From positions 62,001-126,000 of the forward strand of contig CAICTM010000067.1 of NCBI GenBank assembly GCA_903772945.1: a DNA stretch of 64,000 bases, in the 5' to 3' direction. This DNA comes from Seminavis robusta. Lineage: Eukaryota > Bacillariophyta > Bacillariophyceae > Naviculales > Naviculaceae. Numbering within the stretch: the stretch's first letter is position 1; every line of letters begins with the position of its first letter. Position numbers and translations under genes: made by a program. This document shows positions 55,354-64,000 of this stretch, piece after piece. The notes under the pieces are model-generated. The model did no database searches and was not told the origin of the DNA. It worked only from the letters and a program-made list of their open reading frames with translations.

Positions 55354-58300
55354 ATGACCATGACATCCTCCATTGTCGTCGTCAAGTCACTGTCATCACT
55401 CCTCCTTCTCTTGTTACTACTACAACACCATCATGTTGTCCACGCCGAATTCAACTACGAAGTGGAGAAACGTGTGGTGGAACGAATTGACGATTTCATG
55501 AATGGTCCTCGCACGGCCAATGGCCTTACAGCCAAGTTTCGTCGGAATTTTGGCTTTCCCAACAATCTGCAAGCACTGGATCGCGATTACTACCTTCGAT
55601 TTGCCTACTCGTTACTACAAGAATTCCACTTTGACATGGTCTATTTGGGTCTCGAAGATGGCACGTTCATGGGGTAAGCACAAACACTAAATATTCTGGA
55701 AGAGGTGATGAGCCATGTTGTTGTTCTGTCACACCACTCACAGTACAGTCGTCTCTCTCTCTCTCTCTCCTTTTTTCTCATCTCTCTCTCTCTGCTGTCT
55801 CTCTCTGTTTCATCCATCAATCTCCTTGATTCCATTTGATTCAGCCACGGCGTAGGCTGGGGCACGTACCGCGACCCCGGCAATTCGGGTTTCCCGGTGG
55901 ACGACGCGTCCATGGCACACTACTATCATTCCTGCGTCGATCGCGAGTCCGGAGCCGACACCAACTGTACCATGCAATCGGGCAGCAAGTATATTCGATG
56001 CGTCCGCGATTGCGGACTCATGAAATGCGCCGACGATGAGACCCAAGCCTGTTCCAAAATATTGGCGCAACACGACGGTGGTGCTTCTTTACTGGCACAG
56101 ACGCAAGACTTCTCGACGCTCGAACCGGATGTGGCCCATTGCTTTCAACAACCCCAAACCACCAAATGGTGTCGTCAATATGCCGTCGAACAAGCGACAC
56201 AAGAGGAAACGCACGGATTTATTCCCCGCACGTACCATTGCAACGATGCCCGCGGGGCATTGACCCAACAACCCGGTCGTGCCGTCGTGGGTGGATTCTT
56301 GGCCGATGCGGATGATCCCAAACTCGTGCTGGGAGATTGCGAATTTGAAAATGGCGTTACCAAAGTCGAACGATGGGAAGAAGGACCCTTTGTTTACTGC
56401 GGCGGCATCGATCCTCTCACACAACAACCCAAAATTTGCGACAATACATTCGATGGTGGTTATCGATCGCGGGATTACGATCCTCGCTATAGGGGTTGGT
56501 ACATGGCCACGAAGGAATCACAACTCCCCAATTGGTCCGAACCCTATCCATTCTTTTCCAATCTCGATTTGGGCATCACATATAGTCATCCCATTTACAG
56601 TTACGATGAGCAAGGACGCTACATGTTTGAAGGAGTCTTGGCGATCGACTACACTTTTGTCGGAATTGGAAACTTTCTCGTCGATGGATACGGCAGCGGC
56701 GAGTCCAATACCATTGTCGTTGTATACGAAGTCAATGAACCCAACTTTATGGTCGCCTCCAGTACCGGACGCAAAGCCGCTACCAAAGTACTCGTCGAGG
56801 ATGAAACCAAACCGTGTTTCGATGATTCCGCACGCGATTGCAAAGTCGTACGTGAAAGCATGGCCAATCTAAGGGGGGATCCTTTGGATACGCTCCTGGT
56901 CAAAGCATACAACGAACAACGCGATCAAGACTATCCACGCGAACTATTGACGATTCGGGGCAAGAAACGCGCCGATTATTTGGCGAGTAGTGACAGTAGC
57001 AGTGATGACAGTGATCCAGACGACAACAACAGCAACAGCAACGAGGAAGATGATGAAGGCGATGAATTGTACATTGTCCAGTCATCGTTTTATCGACCGG
57101 GTGGTGATTTGGAATGGATCATTCTGGTCATTTCACCCGCAGGAAAGGGCGATGCCGATGCCGTTACCAAGGACAATCCGCTCTTTGGATTGATCTGTGT
57201 CATTGCATCCATGGGATTCGTCCTATGCTTTGTCATGTTTGTCTTGTTTTATAGAAAACGACACGAACGAGCCGTCATTTTGGCCGATTGGAGATTCACG
57301 TCGGCATTTCTGCTGGGATGTGCACTCTTGAATCTTTCCAGTTTTACCCTCTTGGGAGAAAACACGGATGCGCTCTGTCTGGCCCGCATGTGGTCCTTTC
57401 ATTTCCTTTTCGCATTGGCATTGTCGCCGTTGTTTGTCAAGGTGAGTTTTGTGTTTGGTTTGTTTGTGCTATCATTTTATTTTTTGATCAAGTGTGACAG
57501 TTGGATGCAGTTTTGCGTCTCTCACCAAACTCGTTGCGGTTGGTTCTTTTTCCAAAGGTCTGGCGCATGTGGCGAATGGTGGGAGCAGCCAATCGACGAC
57601 CGACCATTGTCAACCACTCCACTGCCGCCTTGCTATCCCTACCCATTGTCGCCATTTCCACTCTGATTCTCTTCATCTTTACATTTGCCGATCCACCACA
57701 CCAAGAGGAGGTTATCGAGATCGAAGGAGGAATCGTAACCCAGCATGTCATTTGTTCCACAAATACCAATGGCTTTATGGTTATCATGACCCTTTTTGAA
57801 GCTGGATTGATCGTCACTGGATGTATTCTGGCCTATGTGACGAGGAATTTGGATGCCCAGTTTGGAGAGGCGAAGCAGCTCATGTTTTCCATGTACAATA
57901 TTGGTGAGTAACACAAAGAAAAGAAAAGGAAGCGAAACTCTACCATTGCTCTGTAAAACTCACGCACCAGTTGTGTTTGCTCGTAGGTTTTATCGGGATT
58001 ATCACCACAATTATCATCTACACCATGGACATTGATGCAACTGGAGAGGTAGTCCTGTTGTCCATTGCAGTCTTCTGGGCAACAGTGTTCAGCTCAGCAG
58101 CATTTGTAATGCCAAGGCTCATGCGTGTCAAGGAGGATAGGAAGCAAAACACACCCATAACAAAAGCGTCCAAGTCGACTGCCAAGTCAAAGCCCTCAAA
58201 CCTCCGAAACTCCAAGGTTCGTTTCAGCATGGACGACGACAAATCTAGTGGGGCCTCGGGAGAACATATTAATATCAACGGTGGTGTGTCCATTGGAAGC

Positions 58301-58765
58301 GAAGCCCAGTCGCTTGCCACGGCGAAACAATCGAATCGATCCCGTGATTTCGATGCACCACTCTCCTCCATTGGAAACAGCTCTCAAAACAATGGTGTTG
58401 CGCCGGAGGAGACTGCCAAAGTTCAAAAGGAAGACAACACTCGACGATCTATCAAAATATCCGTATCGGATAGCGTAACCTCTGGCTCTGGATACTCGGA
58501 TTCCTTCATCAAGGGCACCGGATGGACCGTGTTTGAACAAACCGACGACAATGGGCTGATTGGTCGATGGAGCGAAGCGGAAGAAGACGACGAGATCGAA
58601 GAGAAGGAAGAGCCTTTGCTGGATGTCGAAAATAATCGCAACACGAGCATGAGCGGGTCAGTACGACAAGAGCACAGACCGAGCATGGCAACAATCGAAG
58701 AGGTGGACTTCTCAGAATCGCTGCGGGATGACTTCTCAGACGATCAAGTGGCTCGACCCCCATGA
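55354..58765 (+). CDS. Cache-domain class C-type GPCR (4 exons)
   Basis: Exons 55354-55673, 55845-57441, 57501-57903 and 57987-58765 with introns of 171, 59 and 83 bp (GT-AG) give 1032 residues. A signal peptide (SLSSLLLLLLLLQHHHVVHA) leads an extracellular region of ~520 residues. It contains a double-Cache ligand-binding pattern with the signature YDPRYRGWY (~317-325) and many Cys. An acidic linker precedes seven membrane helices (~552 to ~815) in the style of the metabotropic glutamate/GABA-B family, beginning LFGLICVIASMGFVLCF and ending VVLLSIAVFWATVFSSAAFV. The C-terminal ~215 residues are a Ser/acidic cytoplasmic tail. It would sense small molecules at the surface and couple to G proteins. 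Intron 1 holds a (TC)n run. The ligand is unknown. Confidence 0.85.
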
Positions 58766-59128
58766 GGAGGTGGAATGAGATTGGTACTGCGCAGAAGCCG
58801 AGTAAGAAGCGTGGCACGGTGCCGTTGTGTCGATGGGTGGGGAATGCCAACCTTGCGCTACCGATACGATACAATTTTTGAATCGCGAGAATTGACATTG
58901 AAGAGGATAAGGTACGAAGGAGATGGGACTGACGATATCTTCTTTCACCACACACAATCGAAAGATAATCGAGCCTCCTCCTCGGACGATTTCTTCCTCG
59001 AACGATGTCAAAGCAAACATGTATAGATTTGAATACATTAGATATATGCATAAGTTGATTATTTCTTGTCCATGCCGTCAGCGGAAAACGAACGAAGAGG
59101 GGTGGAATTGCTTCGGGCTCGTGCACAC
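58766..59128. other. Convergent 3' flanks, no gene seen
   Basis: Between the receptor (plus) and BTB (minus) genes. No supported ORF. The BTB stop TAA overlaps a GTAAGT, so a further small 3' exon cannot be excluded. Confidence 0.5.
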
Positions 59129-60454
59129 TTACCCTTCGCTATCACCTTTGACCGATTCAGAGCTGGTCCTTTCCATTTCGATTTCAGTTGGAGCATCTGG
59201 AATCTCTGTTACCTTAGGTTTGTATCGAACCTGAGACCAGTTCGCAGATGCGGACCCCTGGTTCATCATCTCCAAGGCCTGTTGCTTGAAGGCTTCCAAC
59301 AGCTGTCCTGACGTGACTAAACCAGAGCCAGTGACTGTCGTTGACAAAGTTTTTGGGTCAATCTTTTCTAAATAGAGGTGCTTGGAAAGTGTCTTTGCAA
59401 TTGAACTGCGGTCGCCTTCATCAATTGAATCAGCTTTGTCAAGGCTTCGATCGATGAAGGACGGAGAGCTCCCAGGTTTGCAGCAGAGCTTTCGTAAATC
59501 AGCTTCGTGTTGGCATGTTGGATGTTGGTTGTTGGGGTAGTCTTCTAGCTTTTCAGGCCATCCATCAAAGTCATCGTCTTGACAGGTCAAACAGTACTTC
59601 CAGTGCTTCTTTGTGTTAGTTCCTTCGTACACCACACAAGCAGGAATTTCGGAGCAGATTGTGCACAAGACGCCATCACCCTTGACCTTCTCCTCTGACA
59701 GAATCGCGACCACGATGTAGTCGATGTCTTCGTCATCTTCGTCATCTTCATCAACGGTTTCAGCGTCGCTGTCTTCGTGGATTCTGGCGACGTCAGCTTG
59801 GCCTCCCCTCCAAAGGTTCAGTATCTGAAAAAGCTGGTACTCCGTCAATTGCATTTTGGGATCTTTGAGAATCTCTTCCAACACATCAGGACTCAAACAA
59901 TGGATATGCTCCTTGGTGATAGTTTCAGTTGGTGTCACGCGCACCCGAGTCCACGCTGCAACCAGCAGATTCCAAGGAACGGAAGGCCCAGCCATTCTGC
60001 AGGCCTGGAGGACAGCAAAAGACCAGCATGGATATTCTGCCCAAATCTGCTTGAAGTTCTTGAGGACTAATTTCCCCAAGCCCGATAGTTGAAAGTGGGA
60101 TGCAGCTGCTGCCAATGATACCAGTGATTGGATGTGCTCGAAATCAAAGGTTCTTGTATCCGGGCTCTTTCGCTTCTTGCAATTCAGCATAGGAGCTGAA
60201 TCTGTATAAATATATTCTACAACAGCCCGTAAGACACTCCCCTGGAAGTCAAGCTCCACGCCAAGAGACGACACCTCTGGACCTCCCAAAAGCATTCCTC
60301 TGAAGACCTGGCTTCTTGCGGACAGAAGAAACCGATTTGCTGGTACTTCTACTCCGTCTCTCCCCTTGAGTGTCACATCAGTAAGAGCCTTACCAGTCGG
60401 GAAACTGGCGAGCATGCCATCACGAGAGATCTCCTTCTCACGTGGATGCTGCAT
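59129..60454 (-). CDS. BTB/POZ domain protein
   Basis: Single exon. I chose ATG 60454 (MQHPREKE, 441 residues). An in-frame ATG at 60583 would add 43 residues encoded by repeat-like upstream DNA. Residues ~20-130 are a BTB/POZ fold: LTDVTLKGRDGVEVPANRF, then LLSARSQVFRGMLLGG and VLRAVVEYIYTDSAPML. A BACK-like helical part follows (PDVLEEILKDPKMQLTEYQLF), then an acidic stretch. A Cys/His cluster (CTICSEIPAC, WKYCLTC, HPTCQHEADLRKLCC) may bind zinc. BTB proteins often serve as Cul3 ubiquitin-ligase adaptors or dimerisation modules. The target is unknown. Confidence 0.8.
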   Translation of the reverse strand: MQHPREKEISRDGMLASFPTGKALTDVTLKGRDGVEVPANRFLLSARSQVFRGMLLGGPEVSSLGVELDFQGSVLRAVVEYIYTDSAPMLNCKKRKSPDTRTFDFEHIQSLVSLAAAASHFQLSGLGKLVLKNFKQIWAEYPCWSFAVLQACRMAGPSVPWNLLVAAWTRVRVTPTETITKEHIHCLSPDVLEEILKDPKMQLTEYQLFQILNLWRGGQADVARIHEDSDAETVDEDDEDDEDIDYIVVAILSEEKVKGDGVLCTICSEIPACVVYEGTNTKKHWKYCLTCQDDDFDGWPEKLEDYPNNQHPTCQHEADLRKLCCKPGSSPSFIDRSLDKADSIDEGDRSSIAKTLSKHLYLEKIDPKTLSTTVTGSGLVTSGQLLEAFKQQALEMMNQGSASANWSQVRYKPKVTEIPDAPTEIEMERTSSESVKGDSEG

Positions 60455-62254
60455 TGTGCTGCAAGGACTGATAGATAGCTGATAAGTGCTACAATAGGTA
60501 CTAGTACTATACTCGTGCTCGGTCCGAGGAGTCAGTCTACTACTGTAGTATCTTCTCCTTGCGCTGGCGAAATAAATGTACATGTATGCATACCGGTACC
60601 GAACCGCACACGCTGCCCGCAGAACTGCAATATTTTACATCTCAACAGCTTTATAATAAGCCGGTAGAGCGTTGTACCTCGGGAACCCACTATCTCAACA
60701 TTTTTTCGGTACCGGTACCAGTACCAGTACAGCCGCACAGCCATCAAGCGTTACAAGACCCAGCACTACGAGTCACACTACTAGCTAGATCTAATTATCT
60801 TGGACAGGAACGTGGGAAGGTGCTCGGACACGCAGCCATCCTGGCCATCTTTGCTGCGACACGGTACCCTTCGTTTCGGAGCTGCCTTATTAGTAGGCAT
60901 GCCTTGGACTGGTGCGACTGTACCACCGGTCACAGGAACAATCTACCAAATGCAGATGCTGCAGCTGTCTTCTATGCCAACGACAGAGGATCGAGGAAGA
61001 TGGTCTTCTGCAGGATCCGGGGAACCGAACCAACAGCCAGTCCACAAGCGCAGCTGCCAGCTATGCATAGCTACCGGTAGCTAGCTAGATGCATTCCGAG
61101 TGGCCAACACATAGCACTCTTGCTGCATTCAATCACAAATCAAATGTAGCGGTGGCAGAAATCAACCAGCCAGCGAGACTGCTAGCTACCGGTACCAGTA
61201 CCGGTACGGTAGTACCGTAGGTCGAGGCGAAGGTGCAAGCCGCGAACACAAATAATAATAATGTGCTCGGTTCTGCTTCCACGAGCTTGTCTCGGTCTGC
61301 ATTAGGGAGCTGAATGGCACAACGCACCTCCTTTTTCTTCTTCCTCTGCAGCCATTCGTTTGGCGTTTAGTACGTACCGGTACCGGTACCGGTACCGGTA
61401 TACGTACAGTAGCTGGATGAATCAATCCGCATACAGGATAGGATTTGTCCCTCATCCAGCCATCTGGGATACGGCTGGAGCGAGATCTAGTTAGAAAAGG
61501 CCCGAAGATACCCATTGATTGTTATGTTCCTTTCATTAAACGAGGGCTGGATACACCATCTGGTGAGATATCTCGTCTCTGATTAGTCCATCTTCAATCT
61601 TATTATCACCAATCTGGCGAGGGGATCTGGCGAGGGGATCTGGTGAAGTAAATATCCACTCCAAGATAGGAACCTGGTCACCTCCCAATGGATATAAACT
61701 GAGAAAGAACAGAGAAACCCAGGATCCAAAGATTTATGCGATCGTCCAGTATCTGGTATCCAATGGACGCATGCTTCCCGCCTAAGTATCATTACGGAAT
61801 TTAGGCAAGGATTTTAAATCGGTTAGACGCCTCTTAAGCCAAAATCGTGTGTGACCACCGAGCAACGTCAATTGGATGGGCGGTTCTCGGGGGAGTTGCG
61901 TAGTTACGCTCGGGTCCTGGTGAAATACCGCCTTTTTATACCACAGCACGGTGTCAGTTCGGAGCAGCATGCCACAAAGCATGTGTCCTCCCTACTCTGT
62001 TGACCGAGGGAAGCCAAAGAAGCAAAGAGATCCTGGGTTTTAGGAGCTTTAGCTCTCACTTTAGAGTTGATATTGGCTTCTCCTTCCGTCAATCTTTCTC
62101 TCCATGAGACAGAAGGGATCACCTCACAACCCTACCTTCTAGTAGTGGCAAGGCATGATCAGATAACAGAGTCTCATCCACGCAGCGGCGCCACACTCGC
62201 AGCTGTGCTCTAGCTTTTCTTGTTTTAGTTAGTGTGGTATATACCCAAGTAACG
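60455..62254. other. 1.8-kb gene-poor region with GGTACC arrays
   Basis: GGTACCGGTACC-type arrays occur at 60707-60730, 61188-61209 and 61371-61407. A GGCGAGGGGATCT doublet lies near 61616-61640. ORFs on both strands are short and contradictory. No gene supported. Confidence 0.5.
61371..61407. repeat. Near-perfect palindromic (ACCGGT)n array
   Basis: Four consecutive ACCGGT units flanked by TACGTA on both sides make a self-complementary block of about 37 bp. It is the longest of many such motifs in the window. Confidence 0.9.
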
Positions 62255-63571
62255 ATGTTGGACGATTGTGAGAAAGAGGAAACGATGCTTCTCGTTATGG
62301 TCGATGAGATCCCCTCGGATTGTGGTCGTCGTAGTACCGGCAGTCGAAAGCGGCGTCGACCTACCCTTTTAACACAGCGGACTTGTCCCCTGTCAGACGA
62401 GGAAGAAGATGATGATGGTGATGTCTTGTCCCTGAATGTGGTTGCGATCAGTGATGTGACCAGTGAAGAAGACGATATTAGTTCGACGATCGTAGAGGAA
62501 GAAGATACCAGTAGTGGATCCATGATGTCACTCATGGATTTGTCGGTGGAGAATGCCTTTCGGAGCAACAGTTGTCAGCTGTTGTCTCTGTTGGAACAGA
62601 ATCACAAGGCCCTCTATTCTTTGCTACAAGAAGAAGAGGAAGATGATGTTTTGTTCCAGAACTGTTTGGAAGAACCTCAAGAAGATACCCATGATGTGGG
62701 CTTCCCATTATCAGTGGCACCTCATGCTACTGCTACCCCCAAAGCAGAATGTTGGAAGGACTCTCTAGATTTTGAACTCCAACACTCGGTTCCCGGTGTA
62801 ATGGCCTTGGCCTTGTACTGTGCGGCCCATGCGTCTACCTATGAACTCATCAGTAATCTGGCCTACGAAGCTGTTGAACCCGAGTTGGATGGTTTCAACA
62901 AGGGCTATCTGTACGGTCCTCTTTTGATACTGGGATGTCTCTTGAGCCGATATTGTGGCTTGGTCTGGGACTTTGTCAGTCCCATGGCCTATCGCCGCGT
63001 CAAGTGGATCTATCACAACCGCGTTCGCTGTGGTTCCACAGATGCCAAGGCGCTCCACTGGTTGCAGCAACAAGGTGAAGTGGCCCTGGGATGTGTCCAA
63101 ATTGTGGCATATTACATGTGCTACATTGGTGTCGTCTTTTTCGTTGGAGAATTGGCCGGTCTGTGCGATCAACGAGACGAAATCTTGGCCGGTATGCCCA
63201 GTAGTCGATACGAAGAAAGCTTATCGGCCAACTACAGTTCCACCAGCAACCACACCTTCTTGTACATGTGTCCTGCCGAGGACATGTCACCCCAGGGCTT
63301 GTTTGGCCCTACCAACGCTACAGCTCACCAGTGGGATCCCCTCGCCTGTAACTACGAGATGGGAGTCATCGTGGAGAGTTTTGGGTCCGAGGATGATCTG
63401 TACTTTTTCGACAGCCTCTCCCGAAACTCCTACGACCACTTCTTTGGTCAGTATTACGAAGCTCCCCTGTTTGATTCCGTGCACCACATACTCTTTTATG
63501 CCGGTGTGGCCTTGATTGCCATGGTGGCATTGAAGAAGGGTCTGGGATATTCCTTCTGGGCGGGGTGGTAA
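62255..63571 (+). CDS. Multi-pass membrane protein of unknown function
   Basis: Single exon, 438 residues from ATG 62255. The N-terminal ~150 residues are acidic and Ser-rich with a basic patch (SRKRRRP) and probably cytosolic. Three or more hydrophobic segments follow: YGPLLILGCLLSRYCGLVWD (~225), VALGCVQIVAYYMCYIGVVF (~280-300), HHILFYAGVALIAMVALKKG (~415). Between the last two is a luminal loop with Asn-glycosylation sites (NYSS, NHT, NAT) and Cys residues. A weaker hydrophobic helix lies at ~185 (PGVMALALYCAAHAS). No transporter or enzyme motif is recognised. Confidence 0.7.
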   Translation: MLDDCEKEETMLLVMVDEIPSDCGRRSTGSRKRRRPTLLTQRTCPLSDEEEDDDGDVLSLNVVAISDVTSEEDDISSTIVEEEDTSSGSMMSLMDLSVENAFRSNSCQLLSLLEQNHKALYSLLQEEEEDDVLFQNCLEEPQEDTHDVGFPLSVAPHATATPKAECWKDSLDFELQHSVPGVMALALYCAAHASTYELISNLAYEAVEPELDGFNKGYLYGPLLILGCLLSRYCGLVWDFVSPMAYRRVKWIYHNRVRCGSTDAKALHWLQQQGEVALGCVQIVAYYMCYIGVVFFVGELAGLCDQRDEILAGMPSSRYEESLSANYSSTSNHTFLYMCPAEDMSPQGLFGPTNATAHQWDPLACNYEMGVIVESFGSEDDLYFFDSLSRNSYDHFFGQYYEAPLFDSVHHILFYAGVALIAMVALKKGLGYSFWAGW

Positions 63572-63627
63572 TCGGATCTTTCTGGGTGTTCAGAGAATGA
63601 TGAAAGGAGCGAGAGCATTGACACATA

Positions 63628-64000
63628 TCATGCATGGTGCATTTCACTACTACCATAACGGTTCATAACAAAACATAAAATCACATACACATAACTGACT
63701 TCGCAACGTACTTGTATAACCTTCGAGCCAGAGCTAGCCCTCCGGCGGAGAATTCCATTCGGCTCTGATTGCAGCAGGAGCAGGCAGGCAGCCAGAAAAG
63801 GGCCCAGGAAGCCTGCGAGGATTGTACCAGTACTGACCGTGCTGTATCGGGGGATAAAGCCTTGCGGAAGTATCGTTGCTGGCGGCATGGCACCAGACAC
63901 ACAAAATGAAGGTTCGGAAGCAGAAAATTTGCAAGGTTATTAGACTAGTTTTAAGGAACTGATCTTACCAAGGGAAGCCACTCTTGCAACGGCACCACGC
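63628..64000 (-). CDS. 3' end of a minus-strand gene (partial)
   Basis: On the minus strand 63969-64000 looks like exon sequence ending at a good GT donor. An AG acceptor near 63871 leads into a frame that includes a hydrophobic segment (GTILAGFLGPFLAACLLLLQ) and runs to ~63628. This would be the last membrane helix of a protein whose body lies beyond the window. The acceptor and frame are uncertain. Confidence 0.35.

Overview
The window is nuclear DNA of a photosynthetic stramenopile, most likely a pennate diatom. I did not try to identify the species. The main evidence is a chlorophyll synthase whose N-terminus carries a signal peptide ending in an ASAFAP-like VSAFSP motif, the mark of secondary-plastid targeting. 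Other support comes from short GT-AG introns (59-335 nt), a Ty1/copia element, a Derlin that looks plastid-associated, a cytosolic hybrid histidine kinase and a Cache/class-C GPCR. Genes are dense and lie on both strands. Intergenic DNA is full of self-complementary GGTACC/ACCGGT and CTAGCTAG runs.

Layout. 0-12 kb: the 3' end of a coiled-coil gene, a 2.6-kb gene-free stretch with two foldback repeats, a four-exon hybrid histidine kinase, a membrane-anchored SGNH-type esterase candidate, a cupin-DUF952 fusion with a decayed fragment of itself downstream, and a small heat-shock protein. 12.5-20 kb: a complete 7.5-kb Ty1/copia insertion with 175-bp LTRs that look identical and a 5-bp target duplication, but a broken gag-pol. 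20-31 kb: a secreted Hint (hedgehog/intein-fold) protein, a small basic protein, a MYND-finger gene with an in-frame TGA at a zinc-ligand position, ribosomal protein eL6, and a tandem pair of AhpD-like genes. 31.7-37 kb: a five-exon AAA_16/PknK-type ATPase and a truncated duplicate of part of it. 38-45 kb: chlorophyll synthase, a multi-zinc-finger RING protein and a type II glycosyltransferase. 45-50 kb: a 1010-residue transposase-like ORF. 50-64 kb: a small acidic protein, a Derlin, a foldback hairpin, a coiled-coil gene remnant, a second Golgi-type glycosyltransferase, the Cache-7TM receptor, a BTB protein, a membrane protein, and the end of another gene.

Main discovery candidate. The two tandem AhpD-like genes (27842-29232 and 29858-31328, minus strand) each read through one in-frame TGA at exactly the same place, inside Cys-x-x-TGA-x-x-x-His. 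This is the AhpD catalytic motif CxxCxxxH with the second Cys replaced by TGA, and the upstream Glu twelve residues before the Cys is also kept. Similar coding sequence continues on both sides in both paralogs. They are best read as a duplicated selenoprotein pair that standard gene calling would truncate. A SECIS-like fold lies just past the stop of the first. TGA also ends several ordinary genes here, so the genetic code is not reassigned.
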